Below are positions 32,607 through 41,689 of a stretch of 64,000 nt of DNA, piece after piece. Positions within the stretch are counted from its first letter, which is position 1. Every line of letters begins with the position of its first letter. The translations under genes were made by a program, and so were the position numbers. Source of the DNA: Polynucleobacter sinensis. GTDB taxonomy: Bacteria; Pseudomonadota; Gammaproteobacteria; Burkholderiales; Burkholderiaceae. The stretch lies in NCBI RefSeq assembly GCF_001595985.1, contig NZ_LOJJ01000018.1:124001-188000 (forward strand), written 5' to 3'. The notes beneath the pieces were generated by a model. That model saw only the letters and a program-made list of their open reading frames with translations. It was not told the DNA's origin and made no database searches.

Positions 32607-33581
32607 ATGAAGCTCACTAAAGTTATTGCATTAACTGCTGCTTTATCCGCAAGCCTCATATCGCTGAGTTTTGCGCAATCTGCAGCTTCCTACCCCAATA
32701 AACCAATCAAGATAGTGGTTTCATTCACGGCCGGTGGAACAACTGATATTTTGGCGCGGGAAGTTGGAAATCAAATGAGTATTCGATGGAAGGTGCCCGT
32801 TGTTATTGAGAACAAGCCTGGAGCTGCCGGAAACTTGGGGACGGAGATTGTGGGTCGTGCTGCTCCGGACGGCTATACATTGTTAGCGAGTTCTATTGGC
32901 CCCATTTCGATCAATCCAACGCTGTTTGGAAGTTTGCCGGTCAATCCTCAAAAAGCATTGCAGCCCGTTGCTTTGCTTGGAGATGTCCCAAATATTCTGG
33001 TGGTGCCTTCATCAAGTGGGATTAAAAACTGGAAAGAATTAACGGCGTATTTAAAGGCAAATCCCGGATCAATCAACTATGGGTCAACGGGTATCGGCAC
33101 TACTGCGCATTTAATTAGTTATTTTTTCGCGCAAAAGTTGGGCATGGATGCAACTCATATTCCTTATAAAGGAGCTGAAGCCACGCGCGATCTAGTGGCC
33201 GGACGTTTACAGTATATGTTTGCAACGGCGCCTTCGGTAATTCCTTTGATTAAAGCTGGGCAGTTGAATGCGATTGCTGTTTCATCAAAGAAAAGAATTA
33301 GCGCGATGCCTGATTTGCCTACCCTGACAGAATTGGGTGTGGATATTGCTACTGGTGCTTGGTTTGGCTTCTTTGCGCCAGCCGGAACTGATCCTGCGAT
33401 TGTGAAGAAATTAAATGAGACCACATTGAGTATTTTGGAGGAGCCAGCTATTAAGCAAAAATTGCTTGGGCTGGGTGCTGACCCTGTCCCAATGAATGTG
33501 GCCGAGTTTACAAAATTTGTGCATAACGATTACGCGCTATGGGCTCCGATCGTCAAGGCATCAGGCGCCAAGCCCGAGTAA
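32607..33581 (+). CDS. Bug-family (TTT) solute-binding protein
   Basis: A 324-residue Bug protein with a signal peptide (MKLTK, hydrophobic core, ISLSFAQSAA) and mature start near SYPNKPIKI. The ligand loop is TAGGTTDILAREV and the next motif is IENKPGAAGNLG. It is the second Bug gene of this operon and is followed three bases later by MmgE/PrpD, so it may mark the start of a functionally separate half. It has no TctAB neighbours. Confidence 0.9.
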   Translation: MKLTKVIALTAALSASLISLSFAQSAASYPNKPIKIVVSFTAGGTTDILAREVGNQMSIRWKVPVVIENKPGAAGNLGTEIVGRAAPDGYTLLASSIGPISINPTLFGSLPVNPQKALQPVALLGDVPNILVVPSSSGIKNWKELTAYLKANPGSINYGSTGIGTTAHLISYFFAQKLGMDATHIPYKGAEATRDLVAGRLQYMFATAPSVIPLIKAGQLNAIAVSSKKRISAMPDLPTLTELGVDIATGAWFGFFAPAGTDPAIVKKLNETTLSILEEPAIKQKLLGLGADPVPMNVAEFTKFVHNDYALWAPIVKASGAKPE

Positions 33582-33584
33582 AAA

Positions 33585-34943
33585 ATGACTTTATTAGAAA
33601 AGTTTGGGCAGTTTATTGAGGCATCTCAAGCGCAAGTGTTTTCAGCTAGCACAATGCATCATGCGCGTCGAGCTCTTCTTGATTGGCATGGAGCATTAGT
33701 TGCTGGATCTAATTCCGAGGCGGCAAAGCGTCTAATGAAGGCTTATGATGAAGAGCTTGGCATTGGAAAATGTTCGATTGCAGGCACTACGCAAAAAACG
33801 TTTTCTCGAGCAGCCGCTTTTATGAATGGCACGATCTCGCATATTGCTGAGTTTGATGATATTTTTCGAGATGGGGCTTATCACCCAGCATGTCCAACAA
33901 TCTCAGCTGCCTTCGCTTTAGCGGAGGCTCGTGATGATTCGGTTGAACATCTTCTCGCGGCAATGATTGTGGGTTATGAAGTTTCGACTCGAATTAGCAA
34001 AGTCATTCAACCGAGTCATTATGAGTACTTTCATACCACTGGAACCGCGGGCGTATTTGGATCTGCGGCGGCTTGTTCATATCTTTTGGGGCTAAATGCA
34101 AATCAAGCTTGTGATGCTTTAGCAACGGCAGGAACTTTCGCAAGTGGCTTGCAGCAAGCCTTCCGTTCTGACTCGATGACAAAGCCGATGCACCCAGGTC
34201 ATGCTGCTGAGGTAGGTTTAAATGCTGCGCTGGTAGCTCAGGCTGGCATGACGGGTACTTCTGATTTACTGGAGGGTGATGCTGGTTTTGGTGCGGCACT
34301 CTGTAAAAATCCCCGATGGGATGAGCTATTTGAAAATCTTGGTTCGACCTGGAATATTGAGCAAATGACTTTTAAAAATCACGGTTGCTGTGGGCATAAT
34401 TTTCCAGCCATTGATGCAGTCGCACATCTATTGAATCAATACCCTATTAGCCCTGAAAATATTACTCAGATTCGGGTCGGGGCCTATAAGGCGACAAATG
34501 AAGTGTGTAAGTATGTTCATCCTAAAACGCCTTTTGAAGCTAAATTTAGTTTGACCTATACCGTTTCTGCGCGAATTATTTTGGGACGTGTCAGGGAGCG
34601 GGCATTTCTGCCGGAATCCTTAGTAAATCCAGATATCTATGCACTTGAAGATAAGGTGGAATTGAGTGTTGATCAGGAGTGTGCCTCAAAATTTCCACTG
34701 CATCGATCGGCAAAAGTAGCGATTGAGATGAGCGATGGTTCTGTGTATTCGCATCATCAGCATACTCGGCACGGGGATCCAGATGAACCCTTAACGGATC
34801 AAGAGTTGCTTGATAAATTTATTGAGTTAACCGAGTCAAGAATTAGTCTTGCTAGTGCACAGGGTTTGTCCGATGCCATATTAAGTCAAGGGCAGGGGTC
34901 TGTTAGAGATTTATCTCGGTTCTGGTCAAGAGCGGCTTTATAG
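33585..34943 (+). CDS. MmgE/PrpD-family protein
   Basis: A 452-residue MmgE/PrpD protein. Landmarks are FMNGTISHIAEFDDIFRDGAYHPA, GYEVSTRISKVI, FHTTGTAGVFGSAAA and KNHGCCGHNFPAIDA. PrpD is 2-methylcitrate dehydratase; the wider family includes cis-aconitate decarboxylase, imidazole-ring and other dehydratase or isomerase activities on tri- and dicarboxylates. It follows the Bug gene and precedes a class II aldolase. A hydro-lyase acting on an imported carboxylate is likely, but the substrate is not readable. Confidence 0.9.
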   Translation: MTLLEKFGQFIEASQAQVFSASTMHHARRALLDWHGALVAGSNSEAAKRLMKAYDEELGIGKCSIAGTTQKTFSRAAAFMNGTISHIAEFDDIFRDGAYHPACPTISAAFALAEARDDSVEHLLAAMIVGYEVSTRISKVIQPSHYEYFHTTGTAGVFGSAAACSYLLGLNANQACDALATAGTFASGLQQAFRSDSMTKPMHPGHAAEVGLNAALVAQAGMTGTSDLLEGDAGFGAALCKNPRWDELFENLGSTWNIEQMTFKNHGCCGHNFPAIDAVAHLLNQYPISPENITQIRVGAYKATNEVCKYVHPKTPFEAKFSLTYTVSARIILGRVRERAFLPESLVNPDIYALEDKVELSVDQECASKFPLHRSAKVAIEMSDGSVYSHHQHTRHGDPDEPLTDQELLDKFIELTESRISLASAQGLSDAILSQGQGSVRDLSRFWSRAAL

Positions 34944-35007
34944 CGTTTAATCAACATACAATACAGCGCAGCATCCCGATAAATTGGGAATGTGAATGGG
35001 AGAAAAA

Positions 35008-35793
35008 ATGACTCTAGGTAGATTGCAGTTGCCATCATTAAAAAATCAGGTGAGTGCGGAAGAATGGAATGCGCGCGTTGATCTAGCAGCCTGTTACCGC
35101 TTGATTGCGCATTACGGTATGTCCGATATGATGGCTAATCACATCACCATTCGGGTCCCAGGAGAGGAAGATGCGTTTTTGACCAATCCATATGGGATGA
35201 TGTACGAAGAGATGACGGCATCATGTTTGGTAAAAATTAATCACGATGGTCAAGTTCTTTATAAGCCGGACTTTGGTGAGCTCAATTACGGTTTTAATAA
35301 ACCTGGTTACATCTTGCATAGCGCTGTTCACAAAGCTCGCCCTGAAGTTAATTGCGTCATTCACACTCATACCCCAGCGGGGATGGCGATTTCATCTTTA
35401 GAATGTGGCCTACTTCCCATCAATCAAACTGCCATGCGATTTTTGAAGATTAGTTATCACGATTACATGGGCGTAGTTCTTGATATGGCGGAGCAAGAGG
35501 TGTTAGTTCGGGATCTTGGAAATTCAGAAGCAATGATTTTGCGTAACCACGGACTGCTTACTCTAGGTAAAACCGTTGGCGAGGCATTTAATTGGATGCA
35601 TCGACTTGAGACTTCTTGTCGCGCTCAGCTTGCGGCGATGGCATGTAATACCCCATTGCAAAAAGTGTCGCAGCAGGTTTTGGAAGAGACTTATTTAAAT
35701 TATCAGCCGCAAACTCGTCGCCCTTATGGATTGATGGAGTGGCCAGCATTACTCAGGATGCTTGATCGCATGGATCCTAGTTTTAGGGAATAA
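35008..35793 (+). CDS. Class II aldolase/adducin-family protein
   Basis: A 261-residue class II aldolase. Zinc ligands are in VIHTHTPAG and a later ILRNHGLLTLG, with MSDMMANHITIRVPG near the N-terminus forming the phosphate or carboxylate-binding loop. ATG 35008 is preferred over ATG 34996 because GGGAG (34998-35002) stands at the right distance. Members split hydroxy-oxo acids or sugar phosphates; those beside hydroxyacid dehydrogenases often act on non-phosphorylated aldonate-like acids. It is followed 10 bases later by a 2-hydroxyacid dehydrogenase. Confidence 0.88.
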   Translation: MTLGRLQLPSLKNQVSAEEWNARVDLAACYRLIAHYGMSDMMANHITIRVPGEEDAFLTNPYGMMYEEMTASCLVKINHDGQVLYKPDFGELNYGFNKPGYILHSAVHKARPEVNCVIHTHTPAGMAISSLECGLLPINQTAMRFLKISYHDYMGVVLDMAEQEVLVRDLGNSEAMILRNHGLLTLGKTVGEAFNWMHRLETSCRAQLAAMACNTPLQKVSQQVLEETYLNYQPQTRRPYGLMEWPALLRMLDRMDPSFRE

Positions 35794-35803
35794 TCCAAAG
35801 GAT

Positions 35804-36823
35804 ATGGCTATTTCAGTGCATCAATCTCCATTGCGAATTTTAGCCAGTAAAGCGGCCATTCCTGAGCTCGTCTCTAAATTGAGGGCGGAGATCCACTTCC
35901 CCTACCAAGTACTGTCTGATGATCAGATTAGTCCCGGCGCTGAATTTGATGTTGCATTAATTTCCCGTGATATTACCTCTCTTTCAACAAAGCAAAAGGC
36001 CCTGCCCTCTACCCAAGCATTCTATGATTTGCTATTGGCTGCAAAAGATTTGCGTTGGGTTCAGATTCATTCTGCTGGAGCTGATCGCCCAATTTATTTA
36101 GAGCTCATGAAGCAGGGGATAACCATCTCTGGCTCATCGGGTGTAAATGCGCCCATCGTGGCACAAAATGCAATTGCAGGCGTGCTGATGCTTGCCCGTC
36201 ACTTTCCCAAGATGCTTGAAGCTAAGCGTCAGCGACGCTGGGATTCTTTAATTAATTATCCCCTCCCAGCAGACTTGTCTGGGCAAACTGCCGTTATTGT
36301 GGGCAGAGGTCCTATTGGTAATGATATTGCCAGGGTGTTAACTGGATTTGGCGTGCATTGCATCCAAATTCGCTTTAATGAGCAGGTTGGAGAGAGTCAG
36401 TTAATTGATGTGGAGAGTCGGCATATCTCGGAATTGAAATCCATTCTAGGTTTGGCAAATTGGTTAATTTTGGCTTGCCCTCTTAGTTCTGTGACTAATC
36501 AACTCATTGATGCTGATGCAATCGATTTATTGCCATCAAGTTCGCACATTATCAACATTGCGCGCGGAGAAATTATTTGTGAGCCCGCTTTAATCTCAGC
36601 ATTGAAAAATAAAAAAATTGCTGGTGCATATTTAGATGTCTTTGCGTCAGAACCTTTGGATGTAGACTCCCCCCTATGGGATCTGGAGAATGTCATTATT
36701 ACTCCACACTCAGCAGGACATTCTGCTGGAAACGAATTGAGGGTGCTAGATTTATTCGTTCAAAATTTAGGTCGACTCCATCGAGGTGATGTGCTCAAGA
36801 ATGCCATTAAGGCTCCAATCTAA
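35804..36823 (+). CDS. D-2-hydroxyacid dehydrogenase family protein, second copy
   Basis: A 339-residue D-2-hydroxyacid dehydrogenase. The Rossmann motif is VIVGRGPIGNDIAR, with arginine in NIARGEII, glutamate in FASEPLD and histidine in TPHSAGH. It belongs to the more divergent GyaR/GhrA-type group and shares only motifs with the copy at 30439. ATG 35804 is the probable start, although the AAAGGA before it is closer than usual. It ends the long operon, eight bases from the convergent GntR/FCD gene. Confidence 0.87.
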   Translation: MAISVHQSPLRILASKAAIPELVSKLRAEIHFPYQVLSDDQISPGAEFDVALISRDITSLSTKQKALPSTQAFYDLLLAAKDLRWVQIHSAGADRPIYLELMKQGITISGSSGVNAPIVAQNAIAGVLMLARHFPKMLEAKRQRRWDSLINYPLPADLSGQTAVIVGRGPIGNDIARVLTGFGVHCIQIRFNEQVGESQLIDVESRHISELKSILGLANWLILACPLSSVTNQLIDADAIDLLPSSSHIINIARGEIICEPALISALKNKKIAGAYLDVFASEPLDVDSPLWDLENVIITPHSAGHSAGNELRVLDLFVQNLGRLHRGDVLKNAIKAPI

Positions 36824-36830
36824 GCCTCGG

Positions 36831-37490
36831 CTAGCGATCTAATTTAGCTAATACCCTGCCTCGACCAGATTGCACATGGCGCTCCGCAAGATTTTTAGCG
36901 CGACGGGTTTCCCCTTTAATGATCGCTTCAAAAATTGCTTGATGCTCTTTGTTTGACCGTCGCATATTGCTTGGCGAGTTAAAAAAGCTTCTTCTGAATA
37001 AATGCATCTCTTTGACTAGTTCGTCATAAGTTTGATGAAGTCGTTGATTTCCCGATAGATGAAGAATTAGAGCATGAAATTCTAAGTTGATTTCATAATA
37101 GGCCGTACCATCACCAGCCTCACATGCTTGATCCATTTGCTTCAGCAGATCTTGGAGTTTGGTTCGTTGTTCTTCGTTGATGTGCTCGCAAGCTTGTTCT
37201 GCGGCGTGCCCAAATAGCAGGGTGCGAAGTTCGTAGTTTTCTAGCATATCTCGCACGGAAGCTTGGCGCACAAAGACGCCTCGATTTGGGACGGCGGTGA
37301 CTAAACCAAGGCCAGTGAGTATGCGAATCGCTTCTCGAATGGGTCCGCGACTAGTGCCCATTTTTGTCGCAAGATTTACCTCATTTAGACGATCTCCGGG
37401 CGCAATTTCTCCGCTATAAATGAGCCGTTTTAGCTCTTCAGCGATAGCCGGTGAAAGGCCTTGATCTCGTTTTTCTTTAATAAATTCCAT
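36831..37490 (-). CDS. GntR-family regulator with FCD domain
   Basis: A 219-residue FadR-type GntR regulator. The winged helix has RLIYSGEIAPGDRLNEVNLA and MGTSRGPIREAIRILTGLGL. The helical FCD domain carries metal-ligand-like residues in YEINLEFHALILHLSGN and KEHQAIFEAI. FCD regulators of this size sense small carboxylic acids. It is divergent from the CoA-transferase operon at 37639, whose promoter carries a short dyad, and is convergent with the operon ending at 36823. Confidence 0.92.
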   Translation of the reverse strand: MEFIKEKRDQGLSPAIAEELKRLIYSGEIAPGDRLNEVNLATKMGTSRGPIREAIRILTGLGLVTAVPNRGVFVRQASVRDMLENYELRTLLFGHAAEQACEHINEEQRTKLQDLLKQMDQACEAGDGTAYYEINLEFHALILHLSGNQRLHQTYDELVKEMHLFRRSFFNSPSNMRRSNKEHQAIFEAIIKGETRRAKNLAERHVQSGRGRVLAKLDR

Positions 37491-37573
37491 AGGTTAGAAC
37501 CGTTTGAGGCGGGTATTGCTCGTTCATTATGGTAACACCTTGCTGTAAGTATGGGCTTTAATTTGATTCTAAT

Positions 37574-37606
37574 AGTGTTGACACTTTTAATCATATAGAA
37601 GATACT
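37574..37606 (+). promoter_or_regulatory. Promoter with dyad upstream of the CoA-transferase operon
   Basis: TTGACA at 37578-37583 is followed after 17 bases by GATACT at 37601-37606 (4 of 6). The -35 lies inside AGTGTTGACACT (37574-37585), a dyad with arms AGTGT/ACACT. The start codon at 37639 is 33 bases past the -10. The dyad is a candidate site for the divergent GntR/FCD regulator. Confidence 0.55.
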
Positions 37607-37638
37607 TCATTTCAGACTTTTATAACACTATTTAACTT

Positions 37639-38829
37639 ATGCCACATATTCCTGCCTCTTCCGCTTTATCCCGTTTTCGCGTAATTGATCTGACTCAAGT
37701 GCGTGCTGGTCCAACAGCATGTCGCCAATTGGCTGACTGGGGTGCGGACGTGATTCAAGTACAAATGCCCGATCACATGCGAGGTGATGACACGCTAGGC
37801 GGGCAAGATGGATCCGATTACCAATATACCCATCGAAACAAGCGCTCAATTACATTGAATTTGAAAGAGCCAGAAGGAATTGCCATCTTGAAGCGTTTGA
37901 TAGGCACCGCTGACGTTGTGGTGGAAAACTTTAGACCTGATGTGAAATTTAGATTGGGAATTGATTACGAAACCCTCAGTAAGCAGTATCCAAAATTGGT
38001 GTATGCCAGCATTTCTGGTTTTGGCCAGTCAGGACCGATGGCGCAACGCCCTGGATTTGATCAAATCGCCCAAGGTATGAGTGGTTTGATGTCCGTAACC
38101 GGTATGCCCGGTGATGGGCCAATGCGCGTTGGAATCCCCATTGCAGATTTGTGCGCAGGCATTTTTGCTGCTCAGGGAATTTTAGTAGCGCTACTTGAAC
38201 GTGACGCCTCTGGAAAAGGGCAGTGGCTGCATACTTCATTGCTAGAGGCAATGGTTTATATGATGGACTTTCAGACCTCACGTTGGTTGATTGATCAGGA
38301 TGTGCCGACACAGGCTGGAAACTATCATCCAACTAGCATTCCAACGGGCGTTTATAAAGCGCGTGATGGTTATATGAATATTGCGGTATTTGGTTCGAAG
38401 ATATGGGAGCGCTTCTGCGATATTCTTGGTGCCCCTGAGTGGGTGACGGATGAGCGTTACAAAGATAAGATGGGCAGATCCATTAATCGAGATTCTATTA
38501 ATGCAGAAATTAATCGACGCTTAGCATCGCAAGATCGTGCATATTGGGTGGAGCGATTTAATGCTGGTGGCGTGGCATGCGGTTTGATTAATGATGTCAA
38601 GGGCGTCTTCGAAGAGGAGCAGGTGCAGCATCTTGGTATCGTTAAAGAGGTGGTGTCAGCACATCATGGCCCACAAAAGTTAGTCGGTCAACCTGTTCAG
38701 TTAGCAAGAACGCCAAGTACCATTGCACGCGCCGCACCTAAGCGCGGTGAGCATAGCGAAGAAATCTTAAAAGAAATTGGTCTTGACTCCGCGGAGTTAT
38801 CGAACCTTAAAGCAAAGGGAGTTTTTTGA
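37639..38829 (+). CDS. CaiB/BaiF class III CoA-transferase, fourth copy
   Basis: A 396-residue family III CoA-transferase: VIDLTQVRAGPTACRQLADWG, NKRSITLNLKEPEG, ENFRPDVKFRLGID, SISGFGQSGP and Asp170 in IPIADLCAG at the catalytic position. The VRAGPTACRQ opening differs from the VLAGPYAS/LIAGPFAA of the others, indicating a distinct subgroup. It is first in an operon with enoyl-CoA hydratase (overlap of one base), MDR oxidoreductase, Bug and a FAH-fold protein. It presumably makes the CoA thioester used by the next enzyme. Confidence 0.92.
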   Translation: MPHIPASSALSRFRVIDLTQVRAGPTACRQLADWGADVIQVQMPDHMRGDDTLGGQDGSDYQYTHRNKRSITLNLKEPEGIAILKRLIGTADVVVENFRPDVKFRLGIDYETLSKQYPKLVYASISGFGQSGPMAQRPGFDQIAQGMSGLMSVTGMPGDGPMRVGIPIADLCAGIFAAQGILVALLERDASGKGQWLHTSLLEAMVYMMDFQTSRWLIDQDVPTQAGNYHPTSIPTGVYKARDGYMNIAVFGSKIWERFCDILGAPEWVTDERYKDKMGRSINRDSINAEINRRLASQDRAYWVERFNAGGVACGLINDVKGVFEEEQVQHLGIVKEVVSAHHGPQKLVGQPVQLARTPSTIARAAPKRGEHSEEILKEIGLDSAELSNLKAKGVF

Positions 38830-39644
38830 TGGGCAAGATTCAGTATCAATCCACCACTGATCGAGTAAAGGTTTGGTTAGATGGGGATGGCGCCACTTTA
38901 AATATTCAATTTAACAACCCCGAACGACACAACGCATTATCTGTGGATATGTGGGAGGCGGTAACGCCACTGCTAGCTCAGGCCGAGCTCGATTCCGATA
39001 TCCGTCTTGTGGTTTTTTCGGGGGCAGGTGAAAAGGCTTTTGTTTCTGGGGCGGATATTTCTCAATTTGAGGATATGCGTGCCGCAAAAGAGGCTGTAAC
39101 CCGCTATGAAATGATGGCTGAGCAAGCGTTGATGGGTATATACAACTTTAGTAAGCCTACCTTGGCATGTATTCGTGGATATTGCATTGGCGGTGGCGTG
39201 AATGTCGCAATGAGTTGTGATATCCGTATTGCGAGCGATGATGCTGTATTTTCAATTCCAGCAGCTCGATTGGGATTGGGCTATCGTTATTCAGCACTTA
39301 AAAATTTAGTGGATTTGGTAGGCCCAGCTGTAGCCAAAGATTTATTTTTCACTGCTCGACGTATTGATGCTCAAGAAGCAAATCGAGTGGGCTTGATTAC
39401 TCGAGTGGCTTCCGTCGATGGGCTTGCAGAATTACTTTCTGAGTACAAGCAGGCGCTAGCAGCAAATGCTCCAATTACTGTATGTGCCGGTAAGTCAATT
39501 ATTCGCGAAATTCTCAAGCCATCTCCAGAAATTGATCATGAGCACTGCCGCACATTGATTAAAAATTGTTTTGAGAGCGAAGATTACGCAGAGGGAAGAC
39601 GCGCGTTTATGGAAAAGCGTAAACCTGTCTTCCGTGGCAAATAA
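38829..39644 (+). CDS. Enoyl-CoA hydratase/isomerase family protein
   Basis: A 271-residue crotonase. Oxyanion-hole segments are KAFVSGADISQFEDM and CIRGYCIGGGVNVAMSCD. The region that carries the catalytic glutamates reads IPAARLGLGYRYSALKNLV, so the usual acid/base residues are not obvious and isomerase, hydrolase or decarboxylase chemistry is possible. ATG 38829 overlaps the CoA-transferase stop (ATGA), implying translational coupling. Confidence 0.88.
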   Translation: MGKIQYQSTTDRVKVWLDGDGATLNIQFNNPERHNALSVDMWEAVTPLLAQAELDSDIRLVVFSGAGEKAFVSGADISQFEDMRAAKEAVTRYEMMAEQALMGIYNFSKPTLACIRGYCIGGGVNVAMSCDIRIASDDAVFSIPAARLGLGYRYSALKNLVDLVGPAVAKDLFFTARRIDAQEANRVGLITRVASVDGLAELLSEYKQALAANAPITVCAGKSIIREILKPSPEIDHEHCRTLIKNCFESEDYAEGRRAFMEKRKPVFRGK

Positions 39645-39659
39645 TTCAAGGAAAATTGC

Positions 39660-40646
39660 ATGAAATCGTATTGGATGAAAAGTGATGGGAAGGTTGCGGA
39701 TATTGAGTTGCGTGAAGTGGAGCAACCTAAACCAGGTCCTGGACAAATTTTAATAAGAGTAAGGGCCTCAGGCTTAAATCGTGGTGAGTTTATTTTGGGG
39801 CATGGGCTTCATAAGACTGGTGATGCGAAAGCCATTGGCATGGATGCGGCAGGTGAGGTCGTTGCTTGTGGAGAGGGTGTTGCTGGTTTTTCTGTAGGCG
39901 ATCGAGTCTTTGGTCGGTGTCCGGGAGCGTTCTCGGAATTTGCTCTCATGGATCAAAAAGAGATTATGGCAATGCCGGCATCCCTCAGTTGGGAGCAGGC
40001 AGCGGCAATTCCTCTCACTTTCCACGTTGTATTTGATATGTTGGTGATCCAGGGGCATCTTAAGGCTGGTGAATGGGTTTTTATTCCTGGTGTAAGTTCA
40101 GGAGTAGGTGTTTCTGCCTTATTGATGGCAAAAGCGCTTGGCGCTAAAGTGATTGGTACCTCAGGCTCTCAAGAAAAGCTGGATCGACTTCGTGGTTTAG
40201 GGTTGGATCTAGGAATTTGTACCAGGGCGCCTAATTTCTATGATCAAGTCATGGATGCGACTAATAGAAAAGGCGTTGATCTGGTTATCAATACCGTTGG
40301 AGGATCTGTTTTTGCTGAATGTATTCGCTGCATGGCATTTCAAGGTCGCTTAGCAACAGTGGGATATGTAGATGGTGTTCTCAAGGCTGAAATTGATATC
40401 GAAGCATTGCATTCAAAACGCCTCACATTGTTTGGTGTTTCAAATAAGTTACGCACTCAATTGCAACGCTCTGAGTCGGTGCCTGCTTTTAGGGAGCAAA
40501 TGCTTCCCTTGTTTGCCGCTAAACGTATCGTGCCATTGGTAGACCAAGTGTTTCCATTTGGGCAATTGGTCGAAGCAAAAGCCGCCATGGAAGCTAACCA
40601 GCATTTAGGAAAAATTGTTTTGGCTGGAACCGCATCAGGAAATTGA
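39660..40646 (+). CDS. Zinc-independent MDR oxidoreductase (quinone oxidoreductase-like)
   Basis: A 328-residue medium-chain dehydrogenase/reductase. An N-terminal GroES-like fold (PKPGPGQILIRVRASGLNRGE) is followed by a Rossmann domain with GVSSGVGVSALLMAKALGAKVIGTSGS. The cysteine/histidine set of zinc alcohol dehydrogenases is missing, which places it with quinone oxidoreductase, enoyl reductase or crotonyl-CoA-reductase-like enzymes. It probably reduces an enoyl or enone intermediate of this operon, with NADPH. The Bug gene follows 10 bases later. Confidence 0.87.
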   Translation: MKSYWMKSDGKVADIELREVEQPKPGPGQILIRVRASGLNRGEFILGHGLHKTGDAKAIGMDAAGEVVACGEGVAGFSVGDRVFGRCPGAFSEFALMDQKEIMAMPASLSWEQAAAIPLTFHVVFDMLVIQGHLKAGEWVFIPGVSSGVGVSALLMAKALGAKVIGTSGSQEKLDRLRGLGLDLGICTRAPNFYDQVMDATNRKGVDLVINTVGGSVFAECIRCMAFQGRLATVGYVDGVLKAEIDIEALHSKRLTLFGVSNKLRTQLQRSESVPAFREQMLPLFAAKRIVPLVDQVFPFGQLVEAKAAMEANQHLGKIVLAGTASGN

Positions 40647-40656
40647 GGAGATTAGG

Positions 40657-41631
40657 ATGAGTAAATTTAAAATTTTTGCACTGGCATTATTGGCGACAAT
40701 GACTGTCAATCCGGCTTTGGCACAAAATGCGCCATATCCCAATAAACCCATTAAATTAATTGTTGGGTTTGCCCCGGGCGGAGCCGCTGATTATGTGGCG
40801 CGCAATGTTGGCGTGGCTTTAGGCCAAGCTCTCGGCCAAACAATCATTATTGAAAATAAACCAGGAGCGGGCTCGAGCATTGCTGCAGAGCAGGTCGCTA
40901 AATCTGCGCCAGATGGCTATACCTTACTAATTGCGAGTCCTAGCAGCATTTCAGTGAACCCTGCCTTAAACCAAAAGCTGGGCTACAAGGTGAGCGATTT
41001 GTTGCCTGTTAGTAAGTTGACTAGCTCCCCTCTGGTCATTGCTGTTAATCCAAATATTGGTGTCACTAGTACAAAAGACTTGATTGCAAAGGCCAAGAGT
41101 AATCCGGGCGGTCTAAATTACGCAACCTCTGGCAATGGTTCCGCACCCCACTTAGGCGCAGCGCTTTTTTCGCAGGTGGCTGACGTCAAAATGACTCACA
41201 TCCCATTCCGTGGAGGGTCCCTAGCTGTTCAGTCGGTTATTGCTGGTGATACTCAGTTAACTTTTGGCACCCCGCCATCAGTTTTACCAATGATTCAAGC
41301 AGGTCGTCTGACGGGCCTTGGAATCTCAAGTAAGGAGCGATCCGCATTGGCACCTGGTTTGCCGGGAATGCGTGAAGCTGGCTTACCGGAATTTGTGATT
41401 GATTTTTGGTACGGGTTTTTTGTTCCAAATGGAACGCCAGCACCAATTGTGCAAAAGTTATTTGATGCAACACAGATTGCCTTGAAACAAGCGAATGTTA
41501 AAGCGGCATTAGCGCGCGAGGGTACAGACGTATCGCTTTCAAGCTCACCAGCCCAATTTGCTGCATTTTTAAATCAAGACGAAAAGTTTTGGGTTCAGCT
41601 TGTCAAGAGCGCTAATGTCAGTTTGGATTAG
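40657..41631 (+). CDS. Bug-family (TTT) solute-binding protein
   Basis: A 324-residue Bug protein: signal MSKFKIFALALLATMTV and cleavage near ALAQNAPYPNKP. The ligand loop is APGGAADYVARN, followed by IENKPGAGSSIA. ATG 40657 has a strong GAGGAGAT Shine-Dalgarno, so the open frame further upstream (to 40615) is not used. Strong likeness to the Bug protein at 8312 (both continue IKLIVG, KMTHIPFRGG/QMTHVPFRSG and GLPGM) suggests related ligands in modules B and E. Confidence 0.9.
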   Translation: MSKFKIFALALLATMTVNPALAQNAPYPNKPIKLIVGFAPGGAADYVARNVGVALGQALGQTIIIENKPGAGSSIAAEQVAKSAPDGYTLLIASPSSISVNPALNQKLGYKVSDLLPVSKLTSSPLVIAVNPNIGVTSTKDLIAKAKSNPGGLNYATSGNGSAPHLGAALFSQVADVKMTHIPFRGGSLAVQSVIAGDTQLTFGTPPSVLPMIQAGRLTGLGISSKERSALAPGLPGMREAGLPEFVIDFWYGFFVPNGTPAPIVQKLFDATQIALKQANVKAALAREGTDVSLSSSPAQFAAFLNQDEKFWVQLVKSANVSLD

Positions 41632-41689
41632 TGCCATTGGAGGCAAATATTTTGTTGGCAGATAAATAAAAATAAGTGGAGGAGATAGC

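Noticed and set aside
37976..38332. Minus-strand open frame of 118 codons inside the fourth CoA-transferase
   Set aside because: Shadow of the catalytic region of the CoA-transferase.
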